From: Calditrichia bacterium
Lineage (GTDB): Bacteria; Calditrichota; Calditrichia; RBG-13-44-9; J075
Assembly: GCA_028284905.1 (NCBI GenBank)
Contig: JANQQU010000065.1
Coordinates: forward strand, 1 to 64,000
Reading direction: 5' to 3'
DNA: 64,000 nt
The notes under the pieces were generated by a model. It was not told where the DNA came from and did not search any database. It saw only the letters and a program-made list of their open reading frames with translations. Position numbers and translations under genes: made by a program. The stretch's first letter is position 1; each line of letters begins with the position of its first letter. This document shows positions 1-7,663 of the stretch, in pieces.

Positions 1-12
1 TAAGCTTTCACT

Positions 13-69
13 ATACCTCCTTGACCATGACCTTAATTGATGAGTTCTTTTAATATGGCAAGGAGGTAT
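13..69. repeat. Inverted repeat covering a Shine-Dalgarno-like sequence
   Basis: Arms 13-28 and 55-69 are complementary over 15 bp with one bulged A at 24, enclosing a 26-base loop. Read on the minus strand, the 3' arm contains AAGGAGG followed after four bases by a GTG at 11-9, which could begin a gene leaving the window on the left (GTG AAA GCT ...). No U-run follows, so an intrinsic terminator is unlikely. Only three codons of the possible gene are visible. Confidence 0.5.
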
Positions 70-146
70 CTTTTTTTCAAATATAGTTACTTTGGGGCAA
101 TGACATTTCAGACAGCATTAACCATTTAACTCCATCAAAAATTTTT

Positions 147-2741
147 CTAGCGAACTAATTGCATCAGCTTACTAATTTGCTGCTTCCCGGTAGTGAGGCG
201 ATAGATATAGGTGCCCGATGCCACTGCCTGACCGGAATTATCCCGGCCATCCCAAACCACTTCATAGTTACCGGGAGACAGGTTCTCGCTCTTCAATGTA
301 GCAACTTCCCTGCCAAGAAGATCGTATACCTTGAGCGAAGTAAATCCGAAATCCGAAATCCGAAATCCGATATTAGTACTCGGGTTAAACGGATTTGGAT
401 AATTCTGTGCCAGGGCAAAAGTGTTTGCCAGCGGGGCTATATCATCAATCCCGGAAATTGTTTCGATCAGCGGGCGTTTGTAAGCGCCGTTGCCGTGGGT
501 CGCTACCCGCAATTCCCGGTTCAGCGGGGAAATGCTCAAGTCCATCACCAGTACCACATCGGGCAGCCCTTCTGTAAACAACTCCCAATTCTCACCACCG
601 TCGACAGAGGCGTAAACGCCGATGTCATTCCCGACATAAACGCGCTCGGAATAGAGCGGGTCAACGATGACTGCATTGGTGGGCAGATCCGGTAAGCCGT
701 TGGATACGCTCGTCCAGGTATTGCCATAATTTGTGGTTTTGAAGAGGTGATTGGTGTTAAATCCGGAGAAAGTGATATAGGCCGTCGCCGGATCGTTGGG
801 ATCGACGGTAACATCGGTGGGAAAGCGATTGGGCAGGCCGCTGCTGATATTCTGCCAGCTGCCACCACCATCGGTAGTGCGATACACTGCGCGGGGAAAA
901 TTAAACAAGGGCGCCAGGCCGGCATAAACCACATCATTATCAGTCGCAGAAACCGCCATGGAAAAAACCGGCGTACCGTCCGGGGAAACAGGGCTATTGC
1001 TATTGGTGCCCTGCCAGCTTAAACCGCCGTTGGTCGATTTGTAGATGACGTCTCTGCCTGCGTAGATAACATCCGGGTCATCCTCAGCGACAACAAAGGG
1101 TGCAATAAAAACACTGCCGCCGCCGGTGAAATTTGGCACGGCGATATTGAAAAAAGATTGCCCGTTGTTTGTTGATTTTAGAACATTTAGTCCCTGCCAG
1201 GAGCCATACATCGTGGCGCCATTGCGGGCATCAATGGCTGCCCAGCCACCATCACCGCCGATCAAGCGCACCCGCCAGGCAAGTTGTCCGTCATAGATCG
1301 CAGTGGAATTATCCTGAAAGCCGCCGATCGATAGCAAGGAGTCGCTGGCACTGCTTGCGAATCCATTATAAAACTGGCTGGTCTGATAACCGCCGTTGCA
1401 AGCCTCAAAAGAGGTACCACCGTTCGTGCTACGAAATACGCCACCGTCGTTGGCAAAATAGATGATGTTCGGATCAGTCGGATGATAGTGGACATCATGA
1501 TGATCGGGATGGGAATAGGTTGGCGGTCCCTCCGGTGCGCCAGGCTGCACTCGACCGGTAAAGCTGCCACCCGCTGATTTTTGCAGCAGGGTAGTACCAC
1601 CGTTCGTCGATTGATAAATGTGGATGCCAATGACGGTAACCTGCTCCGGATTGGTTGGGTGGACGGCGACATCATGAGCGAACCATCCTTGCCATTGCGA
1701 ATAATCGAGCGTTGATTTGATCGTCCAGGTAGCGCCGGCATCATCCGAGCGGCAGAGCCAGGAGGCGCCGTCGGAAAAGCCGAATCCATTCCCGAAACTG
1801 GCGTAAATGATATTTGGATCGGATGGCGCATTTCGGAGCATCGCCTTCCCGTTAAACACTAGTGGTACGCCCTGGGTGATTTTGCTCCAGGTTGCGCCGC
1901 TGTTTGTTGTGCGATAGAGGCCATTACCGCTAGTCGAGAAGTTTCCGTAAGTCGCAATAACGATATTGGTATCTGCAGCGTTAATTACCAGATCGTTGCC
2001 CATCACCACGGTATGCATTTGCGTCCAACTGCCGCCTGCATCGAGACTGCGATAGGTGCCTTCGGTAGTCGTCGCCCAGACGGTATTGGGGTTGAGCGGA
2101 TTGACCTTGATCGCCCAAACGCCACGCAGTTGATTGAAGGACCAGTCGAGACTTTTTTCCCAGGTATCACCACCATCGGTGGACTTCAGGATGCCGATGC
2201 CATAAGTGCCACGTTGGGAGCGATAAGCAGCACCGGTGCCGGCATTGCGATAATTATACACTTCCCCGGTGCCGATGTAAATAGTATTGGAATCGTTCGG
2301 CGCAAACTCAATTGCTCCAACGCCTAGCACCGGAAAACCGGTAGAAACATATTCCCAGGCATCGGTCCCGCGCCCGGCAGTGTAGCTGCGCCAGAGGCCG
2401 CCGCTGGCCGAACCGGCGTATATCGTATTGGGATTCTGCGGATTGAATGCTAGTGCCAGGGTTCTGCCACCGAGATTGTGCGGTCCCATGGTTTCCCAGG
2501 GATCAACCGTTTTGTTTGCGGCGGATTTATGAATGTTATTGCGCGCGGATGTATGGGCCTGCGCAAATCCGGCATCCGGCATAAATTTATCCGGATATGC
2601 CCGTTGCTCACTCCAAAGTCCGATCGCTTTGTAGGCGCCGGATATTTTCTTCTCCTTCGCTGGCTGCATCCACCAGTAAATAGCGGCCGCAGACGCAAGC
2701 AAGGCAAAGATGATAATAAAGCTTCTTTTCGAAAAACCCAT
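147..2741 (-). CDS. Exported BNR/sortilin-like beta-propeller protein with type IX-type sorting tail
   Basis: 864 residues from the ATG at 2741, chosen over an upstream in-frame ATG at 2774 because AAAGGAG precedes it by about seven bases. The N-terminus is an uncleaved-looking or long signal segment (KRSFIIIFALLASAAAIYWW). The body is made of repeated 'S-x-D-G-G-x-T-W' Asp-box units (for example KSTDGGDTWE, RTTNSGATWS, RTTDGGGSWQ), the hallmark of the sortilin/VPS10 and BNR beta-propeller superfamily. The last ~90 residues contain NYPNPFNPST and end in LMQLVR, matching the FlgD-like/T9SS type A sorting domain. Likely a cell-surface or secreted protein. Whether it is a sialidase-like enzyme cannot be said, because Asp boxes alone do not give activity. 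Not obviously in an operon. Confidence 0.85.
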   Translation of the reverse strand: MGFSKRSFIIIFALLASAAAIYWWMQPAKEKKISGAYKAIGLWSEQRAYPDKFMPDAGFAQAHTSARNNIHKSAANKTVDPWETMGPHNLGGRTLALAFNPQNPNTIYAGSASGGLWRSYTAGRGTDAWEYVSTGFPVLGVGAIEFAPNDSNTIYIGTGEVYNYRNAGTGAAYRSQRGTYGIGILKSTDGGDTWEKSLDWSFNQLRGVWAIKVNPLNPNTVWATTTEGTYRSLDAGGSWTQMHTVVMGNDLVINAADTNIVIATYGNFSTSGNGLYRTTNSGATWSKITQGVPLVFNGKAMLRNAPSDPNIIYASFGNGFGFSDGASWLCRSDDAGATWTIKSTLDYSQWQGWFAHDVAVHPTNPEQVTVIGIHIYQSTNGGTTLLQKSAGGSFTGRVQPGAPEGPPTYSHPDHHDVHYHPTDPNIIYFANDGGVFRSTNGGTSFEACNGGYQTSQFYNGFASSASDSLLSIGGFQDNSTAIYDGQLAWRVRLIGGDGGWAAIDARNGATMYGSWQGLNVLKSTNNGQSFFNIAVPNFTGGGSVFIAPFVVAEDDPDVIYAGRDVIYKSTNGGLSWQGTNSNSPVSPDGTPVFSMAVSATDNDVVYAGLAPLFNFPRAVYRTTDGGGSWQNISSGLPNRFPTDVTVDPNDPATAYITFSGFNTNHLFKTTNYGNTWTSVSNGLPDLPTNAVIVDPLYSERVYVGNDIGVYASVDGGENWELFTEGLPDVVLVMDLSISPLNRELRVATHGNGAYKRPLIETISGIDDIAPLANTFALAQNYPNPFNPSTNIGFRISDFGFTSLKVYDLLGREVATLKSENLSPGNYEVVWDGRDNSGQAVASGTYIYRLTTGKQQISKLMQLVR

Positions 2742-2954
2742 AATATCTCCTTTTGAATCAAACGACAGATCCATTGAATTAATTCCATAATAAAATTAGG
2801 TAGAATTTCGAAGAATATAAATAACCTAAATATGGGGTTTTCATCGGTGGGGGTTGTGGATAGGAACTTCAATCTTAGCCCACGAAACACGTCAAATACG
2901 CGAAATATAAAGAGTTGTAAATTAGTGTCAATGCTAATTTTGAAATTAATATTT

Positions 2955-3094
2955 CATTCATCCTGAGCCCGTCGAAGGGTGAATTACTTGCTGGCGTTTT
3001 AAAGAATAATGTAAGCTTAATTGTTATCTAAAACCTTGTGGTAAAACTAAATTCATTTTGTGGATTTCACCCTTCGACAAGCTCAGGATGAATG
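2955..3094. repeat. Interspersed palindrome, CCTGAGCCCGTCGAAGGG family
   Basis: Arms 2955-2983 and 3066-3094 are inverted copies, 27 of 29 bases complementary, separated by about 80 bases of AT-rich sequence. The arm sequence (TTCATCCTGAGC..GTCGAAGGGTGAA) is of a kind found widely in environmental bacterial genomes. The 2742-3129 gap otherwise holds no gene that I can support. Confidence 0.8.
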
Positions 3095-3129
3095 GAGGTT
3101 GTCGAAGGGAAACGAAATGTTGGGGAAGT

Positions 3130-3924
3130 TTATCGAAGCAAGATCATCTTCTCTGTTGCCTGGAAACTGGCGGTTTCCATAGTGTAGAAATACACGCCGG
3201 CTGCGACCGCTTGACCAAACTGATTGCGGGCATCCCAGCTAATTTCGTGAGTGCCGGCATTCAATGAAACATCCAGCAAGGTGCGGATCAAAGCGCCACT
3301 GCTATTGTAAATTCGCAGGGAAATTCTTTCACTTTCCGGCAGGTTAAATCGGATAGTCGTTGAGGGATTAAAGGGATTCGGATAGTTCTGTGACAGTGAA
3401 AAAGATTCCGGTGCTTCCTGATCGGGGCCTATTGCAGTCGGCGCCAGCAATGTTTGGATCATCGATTTGATCGCATTGATATTATTGGCGATATTCGCCG
3501 TGCCTTTATAGCGCAAAATGCCGTCCTGATCGATGACAAGTCCCCGATCATACGTGGTTTGATATTGCGTCGCTACACTACTGCCTCGTAAGCAAATTGG
3601 AAATGTAATGCCGGTGTTGTTCCGAAATACGGTGACCTGGCTGCTATTTCCATTCCAGGTATCCATACCAATTGCCTGGAATTCTTCGTCGAGAAAAGTC
3701 TGATTAATTGAAGACTCTACGGTTGGACCAACCGCTAAGCAAGTGCCTCAGCTATAGCCAAACAGGAAGAGAAAAACGACTTTTCCCTGAAAATCGGAAA
3801 GTGAGAGTGTATCGCCGTCTATTGTATTTAATGTAAAATCTGGTGCAGGATTACCTACAGATTGTCCGAAAAGCGGTAAGCTTAACATAGAAAACATTAA
3901 TAGCATTTTCGCAAATTTATTCAT
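3130..3924 (-). CDS. Candidate selenoprotein: exported thioredoxin-fold (redoxin) protein with UxxC motif and sorting tail
   Basis: 264 codons read as one frame from ATG 3924 through an in-frame TGA at 3750-3748 (codon 59) to the stop at 3130. Residues 1-22 form a signal peptide (MLLMFSMLSLPLFGQS). Residues 24-55 match the AhpC/TlpA redoxin start (GNPAPDFTL, DGDTLSLSDF, GKVVFLFLF). The TGA falls in GYS-U-G-T-C, exactly where the first cysteine of a redoxin CxxC motif sits, with the second cysteine (62) intact. The reading frame stays conserved after it, including a cis-Pro-type segment (GITFPICLR). The C-terminus (about 180-264) is a T9SS-type tail (NYPNPFNPST, ending EKMILLR). A SECIS-like hairpin begins just after the TGA. 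A Trp-to-stop mutation or sequencing error is the alternative. The precise Cys position and hairpin favour selenocysteine. No sel genes lie in the window. Confidence 0.72.
3719..3750 (-). promoter_or_regulatory. Candidate bacterial SECIS element after in-frame UGA
   Basis: On the minus strand the UGA (3750-3748) is followed by 19-20 bases and then a hairpin. CGGTT(G) at 3734-3729 pairs with (C)AACCG at 3725-3720, with an apical GGUC(C) loop and a possible further G-U pair below. As I recall the published bacterial SECIS consensus, it asks for a short stem, a G among the first two loop bases and about 16-37 bases from UGA to loop, and all three fit. GGUC also occurs in the E. coli fdhF loop. 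Covariation has not been tested. Confidence 0.6.
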
Positions 3925-4081
3925 CGCTCGCCCTTGGTTTATATTGTACGGTTAGTAAATCGCTTGCTTGTTTTGAATCTGAAGAATCATATAAATATGA
4001 TCTTATAAAGTGAAAAAGTCCTCACAAAAAAGTAACAATATGCGCTATTGAAGAAAAAAAATGCTTCCGGGAAGTTTTTTC

Positions 4082-4110
4082 TTGACTCTGGAATTCGGAG
4101 AAATTATTAT
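4082..4110 (+). promoter_or_regulatory. Probable trp operon promoter
   Basis: TTGACT (4082-4087) and TATTAT (4105-4110), each 5/6 matches to the -35 and -10 consensus, are separated by exactly 17 bases. A start site near 4117 would place the leader-peptide ATG about 23 bases downstream. It matches the sigma-70 pattern; the promoter preference of this lineage's housekeeping sigma is not known from the window. Confidence 0.65.
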
Positions 4111-4139
4111 TGCTGAGAATTTAACAACGAAAGAAAAAA

Positions 4140-4235
4140 ATGCTGACTTACAACCTTCTCACAAATTTCTGGCGTTTCTGGTGGTGGCATTCTGCGATAG
4201 GAGAAGGTGGCATTTCTGCGTCCGTTTATAGCTGA
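4140..4235 (+). CDS. trpL: trp leader peptide (attenuation control)
   Basis: A 31-residue open frame beginning ATG CTG ACT at 4140 and ending TGA at 4233-4235. It contains four Trp codons within six (residues 11, 14, 15, 16: W-R-F-W-W-W), a density that does not arise by chance and is diagnostic of trp leader peptides. It lies between a good promoter and a Rho-independent terminator, 95 bases upstream of trpE. The ribosome binding site is weak (GAAAG-like purines). The reading frame runs through RNA segment 2 of the attenuator, so ribosome position controls folding: stalling at the Trp codons when charged tRNA-Trp is scarce should favour read-through into trpE. Confidence 0.88.
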   Translation: MLTYNLLTNFWRFWWWHSAIGEGGISASVYS

Positions 4236-4294
4236 CGCCAGGTAAAATAAAAGACTTGAAATCGAAACCCGCCTTCTCCGAGGCGGGTTTTTTT
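4153..4294 (+). promoter_or_regulatory. trp attenuator with three mutually exclusive pairings
   Basis: Segment 1 (4153-4160, ACCTTCTC) is perfectly complementary to 4201-4208 of segment 2. Segment 2 (4200-4210) pairs over 11 bp, with one G-U, with segment 3 (4269-4279). Segment 3 overlaps the left arm and loop of the terminator (3:4). Stalling on the Trp codons (4170-4187) would hide segment 1 and free segment 2 for the anti-terminator 2:3. Free translation or no translation allows 1:2 and hence the terminator. These are the classic protector, anti-terminator and terminator states. Confidence 0.85.
4265..4294 (+). terminator. Rho-independent terminator of the trp leader
   Basis: A perfect 9-bp stem AAACCCGCC (4265-4273) / GGCGGGTTT (4282-4290), with an 8-base loop, runs into a T tract to 4294. 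It lies 36 bases upstream of the trpE start, so it can only act as an attenuator or an upstream insulator. Confidence 0.92.
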
Positions 4295-4330
4295 ATGTAC
4301 TGAACCAGGCAACCAGATTGAGGAAAAATT

Positions 4331-5806
4331 ATGCACCCGATTTCTTTTAACGAGTTCCAACAACAGGCCATGCATGGCAATGTCATTCCAATTGCTGCGT
4401 CGTTATTTGCAGATTTATTAACGCCGGTGTCGGCTTTCCTGAAATTGTGTGGTCATGATGATAATGGCTTTTTGCTGGAATCTGTTGAAGGGGGAGAAAA
4501 GGTTGGGCGATATTCTTTCCTGGGCAGATTTCCCCGGGAATATGTGCAGTCGGACGGAAAACAAATCAAAGTCACCAATGGGGATAAAACGGAGACGATC
4601 GCCGGGGATATATACGAATACATGCAGGAAAAATTTCGTCATTACAAGTTTGTCCACAACCCGGAACTGCCGCGTTTTTCTGGTGGGATGGTTGGATATT
4701 TCGGATATGACAGTGTGCGCCTGCTGGAGAAAATCCCCGAGAAAAATGATCCACTGCCACAATCCCCAATCGCTGCATTCGGTTTGTATGATACAGTCCT
4801 GGCCTTCGATCATCTGCGCCATCAAATTTTGATTATTACCAATGTTTTTCTGGAAGATGGCGTTAGCCTGCGGGAAAGCTATGATGCAGCGCTGGAGAGA
4901 ATAGACGCGATTCGCCAACGGCTCGATCGTCCCCTGCAGGTACATAAACATCAGGGAGGCACGCATGCAGATGTGTCTTCGAATTTTGCCAAACGAGATT
5001 TCTGCGAGGCGGTGCGCAAAGCGAAGGAATACATCCGCGCCGGGGATATTTTTCAGGTAGTACTTTCCCAAAAATTTTCCCGTCCGGTTACCGCCCCTCC
5101 CATCGATATCTATCGCGCATTACGTCAAATTAACCCTTCTCCTTACCTTTTCTATCTTCGAATGAATGATCAACACATTATTGGCTCCAGCCCGGAACTT
5201 TTGGTGCGGGTGGAAAACGATGAAGTATCGGTGCGTCCCATCGCCGGCACTCGTCCGCGCGGTAAAACTGCCACGGAAGATAATCGCCTGGCAGAAGAAC
5301 TGCTGGCGGATGAAAAAGAACGCGCCGAACACGTGATGCTGGTAGATTTGGGGCGGAATGATGTCGGCAGAGTGGCGGATTACGGTAGCGTTAATCTCAG
5401 CGAAAATATGATTGTGGAACGATACAGTCACGTCATGCACATCGTCTCGGAAGTGCGTGGCAATTTACGCCCGGAGCTCGATGCAGTCGATGCCTTTAAA
5501 GCCGGTTTTCCGGCGGGAACCGTTTCCGGTGCACCGAAAGTGCGGGCGATGGAAATTATCGAAGAGCTGGAACCGGAACGGCGCGGCCTTTATTCCGGCG
5601 CGCTCGGCTACCTGGATTTTTCCGGTAATCTCGATACCTGTATCGCCATCCGCACTATGGAAGTGATTGATGGCGTGGCGCATTTTCAGGCGGGCGCCGG
5701 CATTGTCGCAGACTCAGTGCCAGAAACCGAGTATGCGGAAACGGTGCATAAATCCAATGCATTGCGCACAGCAATCGCCATCGCCGAAGGCGGGGTGGAC
5801 CGGTGA
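4331..5806 (+). CDS. trpE: Anthranilate synthase component I
   Basis: 491 residues, normal for the family. It converts chorismate, with ammonia from TrpG, to anthranilate, the committed step of tryptophan synthesis. The N-terminal domain carries the LLES element (residues 48-51) linked to tryptophan feedback binding. The C-terminal chorismate-binding domain shows PIAGTRPRG, RYSHVMHIVSEV, FPAGTVSGAPK and a C-terminal GAGIVADS. The start at 4331 is preceded by TTGAGGA. First structural gene of the trp operon, directly after the attenuator. trpG follows 137 bases later, beyond a palindromic repeat. Confidence 0.97.
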   Translation: MHPISFNEFQQQAMHGNVIPIAASLFADLLTPVSAFLKLCGHDDNGFLLESVEGGEKVGRYSFLGRFPREYVQSDGKQIKVTNGDKTETIAGDIYEYMQEKFRHYKFVHNPELPRFSGGMVGYFGYDSVRLLEKIPEKNDPLPQSPIAAFGLYDTVLAFDHLRHQILIITNVFLEDGVSLRESYDAALERIDAIRQRLDRPLQVHKHQGGTHADVSSNFAKRDFCEAVRKAKEYIRAGDIFQVVLSQKFSRPVTAPPIDIYRALRQINPSPYLFYLRMNDQHIIGSSPELLVRVENDEVSVRPIAGTRPRGKTATEDNRLAEELLADEKERAEHVMLVDLGRNDVGRVADYGSVNLSENMIVERYSHVMHIVSEVRGNLRPELDAVDAFKAGFPAGTVSGAPKVRAMEIIEELEPERRGLYSGALGYLDFSGNLDTCIAIRTMEVIDGVAHFQAGAGIVADSVPETEYAETVHKSNALRTAIAIAEGGVDR

Positions 5807-5815
5807 TTTAAATTG

Positions 5816-5895
5816 GCCACTGATAAACACGGATGAACACTGATTCAATATATTTTTGATTTTTAAATCCGTGCTTATCTGTGTGAATCCGTGGC
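5816..5895. repeat. Interspersed palindrome, GCCACGGATnnACACGGAT family (copy 1)
   Basis: Begins GCCACTGATAAACACGGAT and ends as its inverse, ATCCGTGGC, with an AT-rich centre. It belongs to the same family as 8491-8578 and 12315-12422. It fills the trpE-trpG gap and would be transcribed as a long hairpin. Confidence 0.8.
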
Positions 5896-5943
5896 TGGAA
5901 AAATGAAAAAAGAATTCAAAAACCATATAAAATGAGGTTAGCA

Positions 5944-6555
5944 ATGGCACGGCTTTTTATGATTGATAATTATGACAGCTTCACTTACAACCTGGTGCAA
6001 TTTCTGGGAGAACTCGGTGCGGAGTTGACCGTCGCCCGGAACGATCAGGTGACGTTGAAGGAAATCCGCGAATTTAAGCCGGATGGTATCGTTATCTCGC
6101 CCGGACCGGGCACGCCGGATAGTGCCGGTATCACCCTTTCGGTTATCCGGGAATTTGCCGGGGAGTTTCCCATCCTTGGCGTCTGCCTGGGCCATCAGGC
6201 GATTGGCCAGGCCTTCGGCGGGAAAGTCGTTCGGGCGAAAGATTTGATGCACGGAAAAACTTCCCCGGTATTCCACGAAGACAGTGGACTTTTTGAAGGC
6301 TTGAGCAATCCTTTCACCGCCACGCGTTATCACTCCCTGATTGTTGCGGAAGATTCCCTGCCGGATTGCCTGACAGTAACCGCGCGCACCGAAGACGGCA
6401 CGATCATGGGCTTCGAACACCAGGAACATCCGGTTGTCGGCGTTCAATTTCATCCGGAATCTTTCATTACCGAATCGGGGAAATCGCTGTTGGATAATTT
6501 TCTGAAAAACTATGTCTATGGCAGCAAAAAACTACGGATTCAGGGTACAGCTTAA
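5944..6555 (+). CDS. trpG: Anthranilate synthase component II (glutamine amidotransferase)
   Basis: 203 residues from ATG 5944, chosen over ATG 5932 because TGAGG (5933-5937) is well spaced for it. A class I glutamine amidotransferase that supplies ammonia to TrpE. It shows the N-terminal [10 protein letters not shown], oxyanion region SPGPGTP, nucleophile Cys81 in [10 protein letters not shown], and the His-Glu of VQFHPES near 173-178. It may also serve PabA in folate synthesis, as in many bacteria with a single TrpG; the window does not decide this. Its stop is followed immediately by octamer repeat sequence. Confidence 0.96.
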   Translation: MARLFMIDNYDSFTYNLVQFLGELGAELTVARNDQVTLKEIREFKPDGIVISPGPGTPDSAGITLSVIREFAGEFPILGVCLGHQAIGQAFGGKVVRAKDLMHGKTSPVFHEDSGLFEGLSNPFTATRYHSLIVAEDSLPDCLTVTARTEDGTIMGFEHQEHPVVGVQFHPESFITESGKSLLDNFLKNYVYGSKKLRIQGTA

Positions 6556-6618
6556 TGCTGCAAATGGGCAAATGGGCAAATGAGCAGAGAAACAATGAAC
6601 AACGAACAACAATCAACG
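6556..6618. repeat. Octamer repeat (GCAAATGG)n plus GTTCGTTG-family fragment in trpG-trpD gap
   Basis: 6559-6586 is a run of the octamer GCAAATGG/GCAAATGA. It is followed at 6590-6618 by AATGAACAACGAACAACAATCAACG, a partial copy of the GTTCGTTGATGG family also seen near 58310 and 63222. An upstream in-frame ATG at 6555 would translate this repeat; it is not the trpD start. Confidence 0.75.
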
Positions 6619-6626
6619 AGGTAATC

Positions 6627-7661
6627 ATGATAAAGGCAGCCATAAAGAAAGCAATTGGTGGAGAACATCTTTCCCGGGAAGAAGCATTCGAAGCAATGGA
6701 TTTTATTATGAAAGGCGAAGCGAGCGATGCGCAAATTGGCGCCTTTCTGGTGGGATTCCGAATGAAGGGAGAACAGCCGCAAGAGATCGCCGGATTCGCG
6801 GAATCGATGCGAAAAAATGCCCGGATGGTACAAACTGCAGCAAACAGTGAACCGGTCGATTTAGTTGGCACCGGCGGCGATGGGAAACACACTTTCAATA
6901 TTTCTACAGTTGCATCTCTGGTGGTAGCCGGGGCCGGCGTGCCGGTGGCGAAGCATGGTAATCGCTCGGTATCCAGTAAGTGCGGCAGTGCGGATGTGCT
7001 GAAAACCCTCGGTGTGAATATTAAACTGGATTATCAGCAGATGAGCGATTGCCTGCAGCAAACCGGGATCTCATTCCTCTTCGCCCCGATGCTGCATCCG
7101 GCGATGAAATATGCGATTGGACCACGCCGGGAAATCGGTGTGCGCTCGGTATTTAACATTCTTGGTCCGATTACCAATCCTGCCGGTGTTAAGCGTCAAC
7201 TGATCGGGGTTTATGACCGGGAGTTGACCGAATTACTGGCTGAAGTGCTCCGTCAGTTAGGCTCCCGCCATGTGATGTTGGTGCACAGTGCGGAAGGAAT
7301 GGATGAGATTTCCATGGCCGGGGTCACCCATGTCGTAGAACTGAAAGATGGTGTAATCAATGAGTTTGATATTACCCCGGCATCTTTTGGGCTGGCAGCA
7401 TCAGACGCCGCTATTATCGGCGGTGATCCGGAAGAGAATGCCCAAATCGCACTGCGTATTCTAAATGGTGAAAAAGGCGTCGCACGGGATATCGTTCTCG
7501 CCAATGCGGCAGCGGGATTATATGTCGCCGGAGCGGCGGAAGATTTGGAAAGTGCCGCCGGGAAAGCTGCCGAAAGTATCGATAGCGGCGCAGCCATGGC
7601 CAAGCTGGATGCCTTGCGGGCATTTTCTGCGCAACTGGCAAACCAGGCGACGGGAGCATAA
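6627..7661 (+). CDS. trpD: Anthranilate phosphoribosyltransferase
   Basis: 344 residues from ATG 6627, with ACGAGG six bases upstream. An in-frame upstream extension to 6555 is only repeat DNA. It transfers phosphoribosyl from PRPP to anthranilate. The glycosyltransferase family 3 signature is clear: VGTGGDGKHTFNIST (PRPP/Mg binding), KHGNRSVSSKCGSADVL and GPITNPAG. Third structural gene of the trp operon. trpC begins two bases after its stop, indicating tight coupling. Confidence 0.97.
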   Translation: MIKAAIKKAIGGEHLSREEAFEAMDFIMKGEASDAQIGAFLVGFRMKGEQPQEIAGFAESMRKNARMVQTAANSEPVDLVGTGGDGKHTFNISTVASLVVAGAGVPVAKHGNRSVSSKCGSADVLKTLGVNIKLDYQQMSDCLQQTGISFLFAPMLHPAMKYAIGPRREIGVRSVFNILGPITNPAGVKRQLIGVYDRELTELLAEVLRQLGSRHVMLVHSAEGMDEISMAGVTHVVELKDGVINEFDITPASFGLAASDAAIIGGDPEENAQIALRILNGEKGVARDIVLANAAAGLYVAGAAEDLESAAGKAAESIDSGAAMAKLDALRAFSAQLANQATGA

Positions 7662-7663
7662 CA

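Noticed and set aside
54-72. Plus-strand Shine-Dalgarno AAGGAGG at 60-66
   Set aside because: No start codon follows at a usable distance; it is the other arm of the inverted repeat.
3130-3666. A stand-alone 178-residue protein starting at the ATG at 3666
   Set aside because: It would begin in the middle of a thioredoxin fold and has no ribosome site. The frame upstream continues without other stops to a signal peptide, so the TGA at 3748-3750 is better explained as selenocysteine.
4140-4330. T-box or TRAP-type control of the trp operon
   Set aside because: I find no T-box consensus bulge sequence and no (G/U)AG triplet array. The Trp-codon run in a translated leader together with overlapping helices fits ribosome-mediated attenuation better.
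6555-6626. N-terminal extension of TrpD from ATG 6555
   Set aside because: The 24 extra residues are encoded by octamer and GTTCGTTG repeat DNA, and a good ribosome site precedes the ATG at 6627.
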